A DNA stretch of 47,285 nt, from assembly GCA_025055595.1 (NCBI GenBank), contig JANWWU010000105.1, positions 1 through 47,285 of the forward strand. The letters are read 5' to 3'. The stretch's first letter is position 1, and each line of letters begins with the position of its first letter. The translations under genes and the position numbers were made by a program. The notes under the pieces are model-generated. The model worked only from the letters and a program-made list of their open reading frames with translations, was not told the origin of the DNA and did not search any database. Shown one piece after another: positions 25,912-37,629 of the stretch. This DNA comes from Planctomycetota bacterium. Lineage in GTDB: Bacteria; Planctomycetota; UBA11346.

Positions 25912-27339
25912 TCACCAGTCGGCGATCCGATAGGCGCGTGTGCCCCAGGGCGGCAAGTTCAGGCACAAGCCGCTCTGCTGGCTCTCCTCGGCGCTGAGCT
26001 TGCGGCTCTCCTCGCTGAACATCTCCTCCAGCTGCAGCGCCCGTCCCGCCAGGGGGCCGAGGTCCAAGCACCCCGAGGCATCGCCCCAGCTGGTATTGAC
26101 GACGACGAGCAGGCTGTGATGCGATGGCAAGGTCCACAGCAGGCCGACCAGCGGGGATCCCTGGCGGCACTCGCAGAGATGCCAGCTGCCGTCCTGGCGC
26201 GCGCGTTCGCTGAGCAGGCGCAGGAGGTCCTGGTAAGCCCGCCGGTGCGGCTCGCTGCCGGCCTCCGGCGGGCGGCGCCGCGCATGCAGCGAGGAGTGCA
26301 GCATGCGCCCTTCTTCTTGGCCGTAGTGGCACAGCAGCATGCCCGGCACCATGCCGGTGATGAACAGCGCGCCGCGATGGTGATCGGGGTTGGGGAAGCG
26401 CGCCGCCGCTCGCTGCTCCTCGTGGTTCTCGAGGAAGTGCACGCAGTGCGACTGATAGTCGTAGGCCGCGCGCAGGTGCGCGCGGATCGCCCAGCTGTCG
26501 CCAGCGAGCAGCCGGTCGTAGAGGATCTTGTCGTAGGTGAAATCGAAGCCGGCCTGCTGCAGCTCGTACTCGCGGTTCCAGTACACCTCGGCCATGAACA
26601 GCGTGCCGGGGTGCTGGGCGCGCACCTCGGCCAGGCAGCGCTTCCAGAACGGCGGCATCGGACGATGCCAGGTGCCGGCGAAGACATCGGGCAGGAGCAG
26701 CATCGCGACATCGCAGCGCAGGCCATCGCAGCGCGCCGCGATGTCGCTGGCGAGCGCGATCATCGCGTCATGCACCTCGGGACGCGAATAGTCGAGCTGG
26801 ACGGTGCTGCGCCAGGGCGCGAAGTTCGGATCGCGGCCGTGGGCGAACACCTGCTCGCCGAGCAGCACCCAGGACTCCGGCTCGCGCTCGGCCTGCCAGC
26901 GCTCGCCGCGGATGAACCACTCGGGATGCTCGCGCACCCACGGATGATCGAGGCCGACATGATTGGGCACGAAGTCGAGCATCAGTGAGAGCCCGAAGGA
27001 GCGCGCGCGCTCGCGCAGCCGCGCCAGCGCCGCCTCGCCGCCCAGCGCCGGGTCGCAGGCGTAGAGGGCCGGCGCGAGCGGGTTGCCGCAGATATCGTCG
27101 TCGCAGAGATTGGGGATCACCGAGACGAGATACTGGCGCAAGGAGACATCGGCGAGCGAGGCGGCGCGCGCCAGCGGGCCGGTCGGCCACACGCCCATCA
27201 GGTACAGCCAGGTGAACCCGTTCTCGCTGAGGTGCTGCAGCCAGGCGTCGGGCAGATCGTCGAGGGTCGCGGGCCGACCGAGCTCGGCCGCGCGCTCACT
27301 CGCCCAAGTCCGGACATTCAGTTCGTAGAGCTGATGCAT
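25912..27339 (-). CDS. GH13 alpha-amylase family glycoside hydrolase, cytoplasmic
   Basis: Protein of 475 aa without signal peptide, starting MHQLYELNVRTW. The TIM-barrel regions are recognisable: LMLDFVPNHVG (region I), DGLRCDVAML with the nucleophile Asp (region II), FMAEVYW with the acid/base Glu (region III). Region IV is FLENHEEQR, where the usual transition-state Asp (NHD) is Glu (codon at 26419-26421). A small beta domain follows (LLVVVNTSW, PPWGTRAYRI). It probably acts on alpha-glucans or trehalose-like sugars in the cytosol; the exact substrate cannot be read. It lies nine bases upstream of the mreC-like gene. Confidence 0.83.
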   Translation of the reverse strand: MHQLYELNVRTWASERAAELGRPATLDDLPDAWLQHLSENGFTWLYLMGVWPTGPLARAASLADVSLRQYLVSVIPNLCDDDICGNPLAPALYACDPALGGEAALARLRERARSFGLSLMLDFVPNHVGLDHPWVREHPEWFIRGERWQAEREPESWVLLGEQVFAHGRDPNFAPWRSTVQLDYSRPEVHDAMIALASDIAARCDGLRCDVAMLLLPDVFAGTWHRPMPPFWKRCLAEVRAQHPGTLFMAEVYWNREYELQQAGFDFTYDKILYDRLLAGDSWAIRAHLRAAYDYQSHCVHFLENHEEQRAAARFPNPDHHRGALFITGMVPGMLLCHYGQEEGRMLHSSLHARRRPPEAGSEPHRRAYQDLLRLLSERARQDGSWHLCECRQGSPLVGLLWTLPSHHSLLVVVNTSWGDASGCLDLGPLAGRALQLEEMFSEESRKLSAEESQQSGLCLNLPPWGTRAYRIADW

Positions 27340-27382
27340 GCGTCACCATCGTCCGGCGCGTCGCGCGGGCTCTGTCGCATGA

Positions 27383-27802
27383 TCATCGGCGGTCGCCCGC
27401 CGCTGCCGCCTGCGCGACCTCGGCTTCTTGCTTCGGCACCAGCTTGAGTTCGAAGCTCTCGCGCGATCCCAGGCGGATGCTGCAGGCGCCGGCCGCGAGA
27501 TCGACTTCGGTGCTGCCCATGACGAACTCGCCGTTGACGAAGGTGCCGTTGGTCGACAGATCCTCGATGCGCGCGCGCTGGCCCTGGATCTCGATGCGCG
27601 CGTGCCGCCGGCTGACGGTGTTGAAGTCGTGGTCGGCATCGCGCTGCTCGGGCGGCGCGTTCAGATAGGCCGGGATGCGCCGCAAACTGATATCGCAGGA
27701 GCGGCTGCGACCGATGACGACCGGCACGCCCTCGGCGAGCGTGTAGCGCTCGCCCTGGACCAGACCGACGGTGCCGACGAGCACGGGGACGCAGTCCGTC
27801 AT
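27383..27802 (-). CDS. FHA-domain protein
   Basis: Soluble protein of 139 aa built almost entirely of one FHA domain: VVIGRSRSCDISL, VSRRHARIEI, STNGTFVNGE. An insertion between the Arg strand and the Ser-x-x-His (RIPAYLNAPPEQRDADHDFNT) is unusual for so small a domain. It should dock onto a phosphothreonine-bearing partner, not encoded nearby. I chose the ATG at 27802, not 27814, because a good -10 hexamer (TATGCT, 27815-27810) includes the upstream ATG. Divergent from rnpA; the next gene downstream is GH13. Confidence 0.8.
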   Translation of the reverse strand: MTDCVPVLVGTVGLVQGERYTLAEGVPVVIGRSRSCDISLRRIPAYLNAPPEQRDADHDFNTVSRRHARIEIQGQRARIEDLSTNGTFVNGEFVMGSTEVDLAAGACSIRLGSRESFELKLVPKQEAEVAQAAAAGDRR

Positions 27803-27809
27803 CGCCTTC

Positions 27810-27838
27810 AGCATAGTGCCGTGAGCGGCGTCGAGCAA
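27810..27838 (-). promoter_or_regulatory. Promoter of the FHA-domain gene
   Basis: Read on the minus strand: TTGCTC (27838-27833), 17-base spacer, TATGCT (27815-27810), seven bases before the ATG at 27802. Spacing and hexamers fit a housekeeping sigma factor. The transcript would begin at or beside the start codon, so a leaderless or very short leader is expected. Confidence 0.5.
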
Positions 27839-27883
27839 TGCCCCCCTTGCGCGCGCCGCGGAGCTTGACAGGGTTGCTGCCCG

Positions 27884-31535
<3,652 letters not shown>

Positions 31536-31573
31536 GGCGGCCCGCGCCCTGCGCCCTGCCATCCCGCGCTCGA

Positions 31574-31598
31574 CGCCCGCGCCCTTCGCGCGCGGGCG
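31574..31598 (+). other. G+C-rich hairpin after the Nfu gene
   Basis: CGCCCGCGC (31574-31582) and GCGCGGGCG (31590-31598) form a perfect nine-pair stem with a seven-base loop, 39 bases after the stop at 31535. No T-run follows, so it is at best a Rho-dependent or structural 3' end. The rest of 31536-31726 shows no gene; other G+C-rich inverted pieces follow to about 31640. Confidence 0.4.
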
Positions 31599-31726
31599 AA
31601 CCCGGCTCGCCGGCGCGCTGCGCCGCCGGGCGGCTCATGGCCCCGACGACGCACGCCCCGCCGCCTCTACGAGCTGCTTGCTCCTTGCCGCCCCGCCGGC
31701 GCGTTCGGCGGCGCTGCGTGAGCTTC

Positions 31727-31802
31727 TGGTGGAGGTAAGGAGATTCGAACTCCTGACCTGATCATTGCGAACGATCCGCTCTACCAGCTGAGCTATACCC
31801 CC
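31727..31802 (-). tRNA. tRNA-Ala (anticodon CGC)
   Basis: Read on the minus strand the 76-nt sequence folds as a cloverleaf: acceptor GGGGGTA pairs with TACCTCC, D arm GCTC/GAGC, anticodon stem GATCG/TGATC with loop TTCGCAA, T arm AGGAG/CTCCT with TTCGAAT, then A73 and an encoded CCA. The anticodon CGC reads GCG. The third acceptor pair is G3-U70 with discriminator A, the identity element of alanine tRNA. It lies upstream of gltA in the same direction, 48 bases from the gltA stop. Confidence 0.95.
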
Positions 31803-31850
31803 ACAACGGCGAGAGCCGAAGTATACCCCGCCGGCGTACCTGTCCAGGCC

Positions 31851-33143
31851 TTAAGCGCTCGGGGCCCGGCGCTGCTCGAAGGGCACATAGTCGTGCTGCG
31901 TCTCGCCGGTGTAGATCTGGCGGGGCCGCACGATCTTGGCGTTGGCTTCGTCGTGCTGCTCCTTCCACTGCGCGATCCAGCCAGGCAGGCGACCGATGGC
32001 GAACATCACGGTGAACATCTCGGTCGGGATGCCGATGGCGCGGAACAGGATGCCGGAGTAGAAATCGACATTCGGATAGAGCTTGCGCTCGATGAAGTAG
32101 GAGTCCTTGAGCGCGAGCTCCTCGAGCTTGCGCGCGATGTCGAGCAGCGGGTCGCGGCGCTTGAGCTTGGCGAACACGCGATCGCAGGCGGCCTTGAGCA
32201 TCTTGGCGCGGGGATCGTAGTTCTTGTAGACGCGATGGCCGAAGCCCATCAGGCGCACCGGGCTGCTCTTGTCCTTGGCAAGCTCGATGTACTTCTCCGG
32301 CGTCAGTCCGCCCTGATGGATCTTCTCGAGCATCTCCATGACTTCGACATTGGCCCCGCCGTGCAGCGGGCCCCACAGCGCGCAGACCCCGGCGGCGCAC
32401 GAGGCGAAGAGGTTGGCGCGCGAGGAACCGACGACGCGCACCGCCGTCGTCGAGCAGTTCTGCTCGTGATCGGCGTGCAGGATGAACACGAGGTTGAGCG
32501 CGTCCTCGATGTCGGGATCGACGATGTACTGGTCGTAGGGCATCGAGAACATCATGTGCAGGAGATTCGCGCAGTAGCGCAGGCGCGGATCGGGGTAGAT
32601 GTAGGGCCGCCCGATGCTGCGCTTGTAGGCGTAGGCGGCGATCGTCCGCACCTTGGAGATCAGGCGCGCCGCGAGCTCTTCGAACTGGCTGTCGTCGTTG
32701 AACAGGTGGTAGTGGAAGCACGACAGCGTCGAGATCATCGCCGAGACGACGGCCATCGGCGGGGCGTTGACCGGGAAGCCCTCGAAGTGATGGCGCATCG
32801 CCTCGTGCAGCGGCGCGTTCTGCGTCAGGCGCTCGGAGAAGCGCGCGAGCTCGTCCTTCGTCGGCAGGCGGCCGAAGATCAGCAGCCATGCGACTTCGAT
32901 GAAGTTCGGATGCTCGGCGAACTGCTCGATCGGGATGCCGCGGTAGCGCAGGATCCCGGCGTCGCCATCGATGTAGGTGATCGCCGACTTGCACATCCCG
33001 GTGTTGCCGAGGCCGGGATCGTAGGTGATGTAGCCGGTCTTCTCGCGCAGCTTGCTGATGTCGATCGCGCGCTCGCCTTCGCTGCCGACGAAGGTCGGCA
33101 GCTCGTAGCTCTTGCCGTCGATGATCAGGGTCGCGGTGCCCAT
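31851..33143 (-). CDS. gltA: Citrate synthase
   Basis: Type II citrate synthase of 430 aa, condensing oxaloacetate and acetyl-CoA in the TCA cycle. TYDPGLGNTGMCKSAITYIDG near residue 40 and RGIPIEQFAEH start the protein. The catalytic His residues lie in GPLHGGANVEVMEML and MGFGHRVYKNYDPRA, and the catalytic Asp in VDFYSGI; LPGWIAQW is near the end. The length is usual for Gram-negative hexameric enzymes. It is downstream of the phosphorelay operon (29 bases after the kinase stop), and upstream of the tRNA gene. Confidence 0.97.
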   Translation of the reverse strand: MGTATLIIDGKSYELPTFVGSEGERAIDISKLREKTGYITYDPGLGNTGMCKSAITYIDGDAGILRYRGIPIEQFAEHPNFIEVAWLLIFGRLPTKDELARFSERLTQNAPLHEAMRHHFEGFPVNAPPMAVVSAMISTLSCFHYHLFNDDSQFEELAARLISKVRTIAAYAYKRSIGRPYIYPDPRLRYCANLLHMMFSMPYDQYIVDPDIEDALNLVFILHADHEQNCSTTAVRVVGSSRANLFASCAAGVCALWGPLHGGANVEVMEMLEKIHQGGLTPEKYIELAKDKSSPVRLMGFGHRVYKNYDPRAKMLKAACDRVFAKLKRRDPLLDIARKLEELALKDSYFIERKLYPNVDFYSGILFRAIGIPTEMFTVMFAIGRLPGWIAQWKEQHDEANAKIVRPRQIYTGETQHDYVPFEQRRAPSA

Positions 33144-33172
33144 GGGTCGTTCGCTGGTTGGTGGTTACGGCA

Positions 33173-35479
33173 TCATGAAGCCGCGGTAGCCGACAACAAC
33201 GGCGCGCACGCCGACCATGCGCGACGCAGCTCCTCGGCGGCCGGCGCCAGCGCCTCGCGGTCGCCGGCCTTGGCCGCTTGCTCGAGGCGTTTCGCCGCCG
33301 CCGCCAGCTCCCGCAAGCGGAGATTGGCGGCATCGCCCTTGACCGCGTGCGCGTGACGCGCCACCAGGGGCAGATCGCCCTGCGCGACCGCATCGGCGAT
33401 CGCTGCGAGATGCGCCGGCAGCTCGGCGAGGAAGGCCTGGACCACGGCGGCAAAGGCCTCGCCGCCGATCTCGGCGCGCAGCGCCGCGAGCTGCTCGCTC
33501 GGCGCCGGCTCCGCCGCCTCTGGCGCGCGGCGGCACTGGCGGGACAGCGCGGCGGCGAGCTGCGCCAGCTCCACCGGCTTGGGCACGAAGTCATCGAAGC
33601 CGTGCGCCAGACAGTGTTCGCGGTCGCGCTCCGAGGCATCGGCGGTGACCGCGATCAGCGGCGCGCGCACCCCGAAGGCGCGGATCCGTGCCGCCGCCGT
33701 GAAGCCATCGACATCGGGCATCTGGCAGTCGAGCAGGATGGCGTCCCAGCGGCGTGCGGTCGAGAGGGCGACCGCCGCCGCCCCGCCATCGACGATCAGC
33801 GCCGCGACGCCGAGCCGCTGCAGCAACAGCTCGAGCACCAAGCGATTGACCTCCTGGTCGTCGGCAGCGAGAACCTGCAGGCCGGCCAGCGGCGGGGCCG
33901 CTTCCGCCGGGCGGGAAGCGCGGTCGCTGGCCGCAGCCGCGAGCTTCGCCAGCGCTTCGGCGAGATCGCGCGTCGCGAAGGGCACGAGCACGGTGGCGTG
34001 CCGCCGCGCCGCCAGGGCGGCGGGGGCCGATGAGGCCGTCGGCGAGATCGCCAGCAGCAGCGACGCTTCAGGCAGGGCCGCGGCCTCGGCTACCGCCGGC
34101 GCATCGCTCGCATCGACCAGCAAGACCTCGGCCTGCGCCGCCGCGCACGGCTGCGTCCCGAGCCTCTGCAGGCAGGCGAGCGCGGCTTCCTTCAGCCAGC
34201 CCGAAGCCAACACCGCGATGCGCGGCAGGGCCGAGGACGAGCGCTCCCACGGGACCCCGCGCTCGCTGCTGACGCGGGCGGTGAAGCGCGACCCGACACC
34301 GACCGCGCTCTCCAGCGCGATGTCGCCGCCCATCGCCCGGCAGAGATGCCGCGCGATGCTGAGGCCCAGGCCCGTGCCGCCGTAGCGGCGATTGATCCGC
34401 GCATCGCCCTGGCTGAACGGCGTGAACAGCCGCGCCTGGACCTCGGGCGCGATGCCGGGACCGCTGTCGTCGACAGTGAAGGCGAGCTGCCAGCGCCCGT
34501 CCTGGCACTGCGCCGCGCCGCGGACGATCACCCGCCCGCGCTCGGTGAACTTGACAGCGTTGCCGACAAGGTTGGTCAGCACCTGCTGCAGGCGATGGTC
34601 ATCGAGCCAGACGCGCGCCGGAAAATCGGCGCTCGGCAGCCAGAGCAACTGCAGGCCCTTGCTGGCAGCGCGCGGCGCGAGGGCGCGCAGGACGCCGACC
34701 GCGATCGCTTCCGGATCGCATTCGGTGTTGACAAGCTCCAGCTTCCCGGCCTCGATGCGCGAGAAGTCGAGGATGCCCTCGATCTGGGCGAGCAGGGCCT
34801 CGGCGCAGCTGCGCACCACCGCGAGGCGCTCGCGGCGCACGGCATCGCGCTCGTCGGTCATCAAGGTATCGGTCAGGCCGATGATCCCGTTCAAGGGCGT
34901 GCGCAGCTCGTGGCTCATCGTCGCCAAGAAGGCGCTCTTGGCGCGGGAAGCCGTTTCGGCCTTCTCGAGCGCTGCTGCCAGTTCGCGCGTGCGCTCGGCG
35001 ACCATCCGCTCCAGCTGCGCCGCATGCGCGCGCTGCTGGGCCAGCAGCTCGCGATTGTGGTGCGCCGTCGCCGTGCGCGCGGCGAGCACGGCGAGCAGGG
35101 CGAGCTGCTCGCTGTCCACGCGCTCGACGATCGCGAGCACGAGGCCGGCGAGGTGCTCGGGGTCGGCGCAGGCCTGAACGAGCAGCAGGCTGCGGTCGCT
35201 GCGCTCGGCAACGACCGCCTCGCCGCGGCGCAGGGCCAGCGCGAAGCTGCCGTCCTCGACGATACGGGCAAGCTCCTGGTCGAGCTCCTGTGCGGTCGAG
35301 GGTCGACGCAACGCAATTGTCGGCAGCAGCGTCGCGTCGTCGATCGTCACCAGCGCCACCGCACGCAGCGGCAACAAGCTCGGCAGGTGATCGAGCAGGG
35401 CGTGCAGGACGCCGGCCGGTTCCTGGCGCGTCGCCAAGCTCGCTTCGAACGAGACGAGGGCTTCGAGCAGCGCGCTCAT
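33173..35479 (-). CDS. Hybrid sensor histidine kinase with pseudo-receiver, receiver and Hpt domains
   Basis: Cytosolic kinase of 768 aa. Residues ~1-145 look GAF-like; a coiled coil (RMVAERTRELAAALEKAE) leads to HisKA with FLATMSHELRTPLNG (His ~188), then the HATPase domain (NLVGNAVKF, DDSGPGIAP, GGTGLGLSIAR). A first receiver-like region (~410-525) lacks the phospho-acceptor pattern. The second (~545-665) has LAADDQE, LLDCQMPDVDG (Asp ~581), AVTAD and PKP. The C-terminal Hpt has HAHAVKGDAANL (His ~709). It encodes a whole intramolecular phosphorelay. Its start overlaps the HDOD stop by four bases. Confidence 0.92.
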   Translation of the reverse strand: MSALLEALVSFEASLATRQEPAGVLHALLDHLPSLLPLRAVALVTIDDATLLPTIALRRPSTAQELDQELARIVEDGSFALALRRGEAVVAERSDRSLLLVQACADPEHLAGLVLAIVERVDSEQLALLAVLAARTATAHHNRELLAQQRAHAAQLERMVAERTRELAAALEKAETASRAKSAFLATMSHELRTPLNGIIGLTDTLMTDERDAVRRERLAVVRSCAEALLAQIEGILDFSRIEAGKLELVNTECDPEAIAVGVLRALAPRAASKGLQLLWLPSADFPARVWLDDHRLQQVLTNLVGNAVKFTERGRVIVRGAAQCQDGRWQLAFTVDDSGPGIAPEVQARLFTPFSQGDARINRRYGGTGLGLSIARHLCRAMGGDIALESAVGVGSRFTARVSSERGVPWERSSSALPRIAVLASGWLKEAALACLQRLGTQPCAAAQAEVLLVDASDAPAVAEAAALPEASLLLAISPTASSAPAALAARRHATVLVPFATRDLAEALAKLAAAASDRASRPAEAAPPLAGLQVLAADDQEVNRLVLELLLQRLGVAALIVDGGAAAVALSTARRWDAILLDCQMPDVDGFTAAARIRAFGVRAPLIAVTADASERDREHCLAHGFDDFVPKPVELAQLAAALSRQCRRAPEAAEPAPSEQLAALRAEIGGEAFAAVVQAFLAELPAHLAAIADAVAQGDLPLVARHAHAVKGDAANLRLRELAAAAKRLEQAAKAGDREALAPAAEELRRAWSACAPLLSATAAS

Positions 35480-36324
35480 TCACCGGCTCCGACGAAGATG
35501 TCGATCATCGCCGCCAAGGCATCCTCGGCTTCGCGCACGCTGTCGACGCAGGCGGTCGGCTCGAGGCCGAGCAGGTCCCAGGCGCTGCCGTCCAGTGGCG
35601 TCGTCAGTCCGAGGGCATCGATGACGCCGACCAGCTCGCAGGTCACCATCGCGACATGGATCAGCGCGCATTCGACGCGCTGGCTGTTGGCGAGCGCCGG
35701 CGCGTGGTGCCAGCGCACCGGCTCGCTCAAGGACTGCGGCAGGCGCCACTGCTGCAGCAGCGCTTCGCCGATCGCCGCGTGATCGAAGCCGAGCTCCCGC
35801 GCCTCGCTGCGCTCGACGGACTCGCCGCGGCTGCGCGCCTGCGCGAGGCAGCGCTGCGCGAGCTCGGCGTCGGCGAGAAACAGGGCGAACCAACCGAGGT
35901 CATGGAGCAGGCCGCTGACGAACAAGCGCTCGACATTGGCCTCTCGCCGGCGCTGGGCGAGAGAGCGCGCGGTCAGCGCCACCGCCAGGCTGCGCCGCAG
36001 GTACGAGAACACCAGCGCGCGCGCCGCGCCACACCCTTGCACGAGGTCGACCACCGCCATCGCCAGCGCGAGCTCGCGCAGCTGCCGCGTGCCGATCATG
36101 TGCACCGCCTGCGACAGGCGCTCGACGCGGCGGCTGAAGCCGTAGAGCGGACTGTTGGCGAGCTTCAGCACCCGCGCCGCCAGGGGCGGGTCGGCAGCAA
36201 CGGCAGCGGCGATCTGCTCGCTGGTCGCCGCCTCGCGGGCCAAGACAGCATCGATGTGCTGCCAGGCCCTCGGTAGCGCCTTCAGTTCCCCAGCGGCAGC
36301 GAGGATGTCGGCGATGGTCGGCAT
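35476..36324 (-). CDS. HDOD-domain signalling protein
   Basis: Protein of 282 aa with an HDOD domain over most of its length: LPRAWQHIDAVLAREAA at the start, VAADPPLAARVLKLANSPLYG (residues ~44-64), SQAVHMIGTRQLRELALA, then VSGLLHDLGWFALFLAD and ELGFDHAAIGEALLQQWRL. HDOD proteins are catalytically altered HD relatives found next to kinases and c-di-GMP proteins, usually acting by protein contacts. Here the HD pair (LLHDLG) is kept. It is embedded between the small protein gene (one-base overlap) and the hybrid kinase gene (four-base overlap). Confidence 0.88.
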   Translation of the reverse strand: MPTIADILAAAGELKALPRAWQHIDAVLAREAATSEQIAAAVAADPPLAARVLKLANSPLYGFSRRVERLSQAVHMIGTRQLRELALAMAVVDLVQGCGAARALVFSYLRRSLAVALTARSLAQRRREANVERLFVSGLLHDLGWFALFLADAELAQRCLAQARSRGESVERSEARELGFDHAAIGEALLQQWRLPQSLSEPVRWHHAPALANSQRVECALIHVAMVTCELVGVIDALGLTTPLDGSAWDLLGLEPTACVDSVREAEDALAAMIDIFVGAGE

Positions 36325-36629
36325 CAGCGTCCGCCACCATGTAGCTGTCGCTGAACGGCGGCCTGAAACAGCGCGCGCACCAAGGGGTGGTCGACCGGCT
36401 GGCCGCGGAAGCGCACTGCGACCTGACGCTGCGCCGCAGCGAGCGCTGCCGGATCAGGCGTGCTGCGGCGCTCGACGACCTCGACCGCAGCGATGCCCCA
36501 GGTGCGCAGCAGCGCGACCTGCTGGGCAGTCAGCGCCGTGCCCGCGGCAGCGAGCTGCTTGCCGCCCGGCCCGATCACCGGCGCCGCAAGCACCATTCCG
36601 GGCTCGGCCTGTGCGAGGGGGATGCGCAT
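36324..36629 (-). CDS. Small protein resembling the N-terminal module of HD-GYP/HDOD partners
   Basis: Protein of 101 aa. MRIPLAQAEPGMVLAAPVIG, PGGKQLAAAGTALTAQQVALL and TWGIAAVEV match a short beta-helix module often found fused to or encoded beside HD-GYP and HDOD proteins (consensus: ...PGMVLA..V.d..G.lLl..GT.Lt...i..L...GI..V.V). The last ~45 residues are helical and basic. It lies between the CheY-like and HDOD genes in a tight operon, consistent with an adaptor in the same pathway. No catalytic residues are evident. Confidence 0.72.
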   Translation of the reverse strand: MRIPLAQAEPGMVLAAPVIGPGGKQLAAAGTALTAQQVALLRTWGIAAVEVVERRSTPDPAALAAAQRQVAVRFRGQPVDHPLVRALFQAAVQRQLHGGGR

Positions 36630-36633
36630 CGCG

Positions 36634-37017
36634 TCAGCTGGGGTCGGAGGCGGTCAGTCCGAGGGCGGCGATGCGCCGCGCGACGAGCTGCCGGTCGAAC
36701 GGCTTGATGATGTAGCCCTGCACGCCGATGGTCGCGGCATCGACGACCGCACTGCGGCTTGCTTCGGCGGTGATGACGATCACCGGCACGCCGACCGTCC
36801 GGGGATCGTCGCGCAACTCGCGCAGAAAGGCAGGTCCGTTCATCGGCTCCATGTGCCAGTCGAGCAGCACGAGGTCGATCGGCCACTCGGCGAGCAAGGT
36901 GCGCAAGCCGGACTCTCCGTCCTGGGCCTCGCAGACCGTGAAGCCCTGCTGCACGAGGATGCCTTTGAGCAGGGCGCGCGAGGCTCCGGAGTCGTCGACG
37001 ATCAAGGCCTTGGGCAT
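36634..37017 (-). CDS. CheY-like single-domain response regulator
   Basis: Protein of 127 aa consisting of one receiver domain: ALIVDDSGASR (acidic pocket), DLVLLDWHMEPMNG (phospho-acceptor Asp ~52), VIVITAEA (Thr switch) and GYIIKPFD (conserved Lys). It has no output domain, so it should act by binding another protein. It is first in the four-gene set leading to the hybrid kinase, four bases before the next gene, and may be the phosphorelay output or shuttle. The ATG at 37017 fits the receiver N-terminus; the longer in-frame start at 37227 does not. Confidence 0.9.
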   Translation of the reverse strand: MPKALIVDDSGASRALLKGILVQQGFTVCEAQDGESGLRTLLAEWPIDLVLLDWHMEPMNGPAFLRELRDDPRTVGVPVIVITAEASRSAVVDAATIGVQGYIIKPFDRQLVARRIAALGLTASDPS

Positions 37018-37025
37018 AGACGATG

Positions 37026-37035
37026 ACAATATTGT
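37026..37035. promoter_or_regulatory. Perfect palindrome ACAATATTGT before the response-regulator gene
   Basis: The 10-base palindrome at 37026-37035 lies 9-18 bases upstream of the response-regulator ATG (37017), an A+T-rich island in G+C-rich sequence. It could be an operator or part of a -10 region on the minus strand (TTGTTC at 37060-37055 lies upstream). The binding protein is unknown. Confidence 0.25.
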
Positions 37036-37082
37036 GGTACCGCTGTCTCCCGAACAAGTCGAACCGCAGCAAGAGGATCTCA

Positions 37083-37568
37083 TCAGGGTGTAACAGCCGG
37101 CAGTGCGCCGAGGACAGCCTCGATCTCGGCCCGCCAGCCCTCGCGCGGGTCGGCGTCGGCAGCATGCGCCAGCACCAGCATCAGCGTGCGTGGTCCGACG
37201 CGACCGATCCACGCCGTCTGCTCCCACGGCAGATCAGCGATGCGGTACTGCACCCGCAAGCGCTGCCATACCCGGCCACCGAGGGGCAGCGCATCATCGT
37301 CCAGGATCGCCAACGCCTCGAACATCGTCGTCCAGGCTTCCTGCAGGCGAAGCCGCGCCGTCGCCGGGTCTTCCTCGATCATCCGCACGCCGAGCCGAGC
37401 CTCCCAGCCGCCGCCTGCCGGGGGGCGATAGAGTCCTGGCGCCAACTCCTGCCAGCCATCGCGCAATGGCGCATTCACAAAGGGCCCTTCCCCGGCAGCC
37501 AACCCGCCGATCGCACCGAGCAGCCCCCAGACCCCCAGCCGCAACCAGGATGCTTCCTTGCTTTGCAT
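37083..37568 (-). CDS. Small exported protein of unknown function
   Basis: Protein of 161 aa. MQSKEASWLRLGVWGLLGAIGGLAAGEGP reads as a signal peptide or N-terminal anchor. The rest has PGLYRPPAGGGWEARLGVR, ATARLRLQEAWTTMFEAL, VWQRLRVQYRIADL and RTLMLVLAHAADA, in an alternating strand-helix pattern typical of small periplasmic domains. No family is recognised. The ATG at 37568 is 61 bases from the divergent XRE-like gene. It ends 65 bases before the response-regulator start and may be read with it. Confidence 0.6.
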   Translation of the reverse strand: MQSKEASWLRLGVWGLLGAIGGLAAGEGPFVNAPLRDGWQELAPGLYRPPAGGGWEARLGVRMIEEDPATARLRLQEAWTTMFEALAILDDDALPLGGRVWQRLRVQYRIADLPWEQTAWIGRVGPRTLMLVLAHAADADPREGWRAEIEAVLGALPAVTP

Positions 37569-37629
37569 CCGTTGACTGTAACATTCTGTGCATGGATGGA
37601 ACATCTCGTGCGCCCGCGAGGAGGACGCC
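37569..37629. promoter_or_regulatory. Divergent control region between small exported protein and XRE-like gene
   Basis: Plus strand: TTGACT at 37572-37577, with no convincing -10 at 15-17 bases, and a strong ribosome-binding site GAGGAGG at 37618-37624 five bases before the ATG. Minus strand: TTCCAT, 15 bases, TACAGT just before the ATG at 37568. The XRE-like protein may regulate this region; no clear operator repeat is seen. Confidence 0.3.

Noticed and set aside
27865-27870. Perfect TTGACA before rnpA
   Set aside because: Only 13 bases before the ATG, so its -10 would fall inside the coding region, and no -10 is there.
31574-31598. Hairpin as intrinsic terminator
   Set aside because: No T-run follows; listed only as a hairpin.
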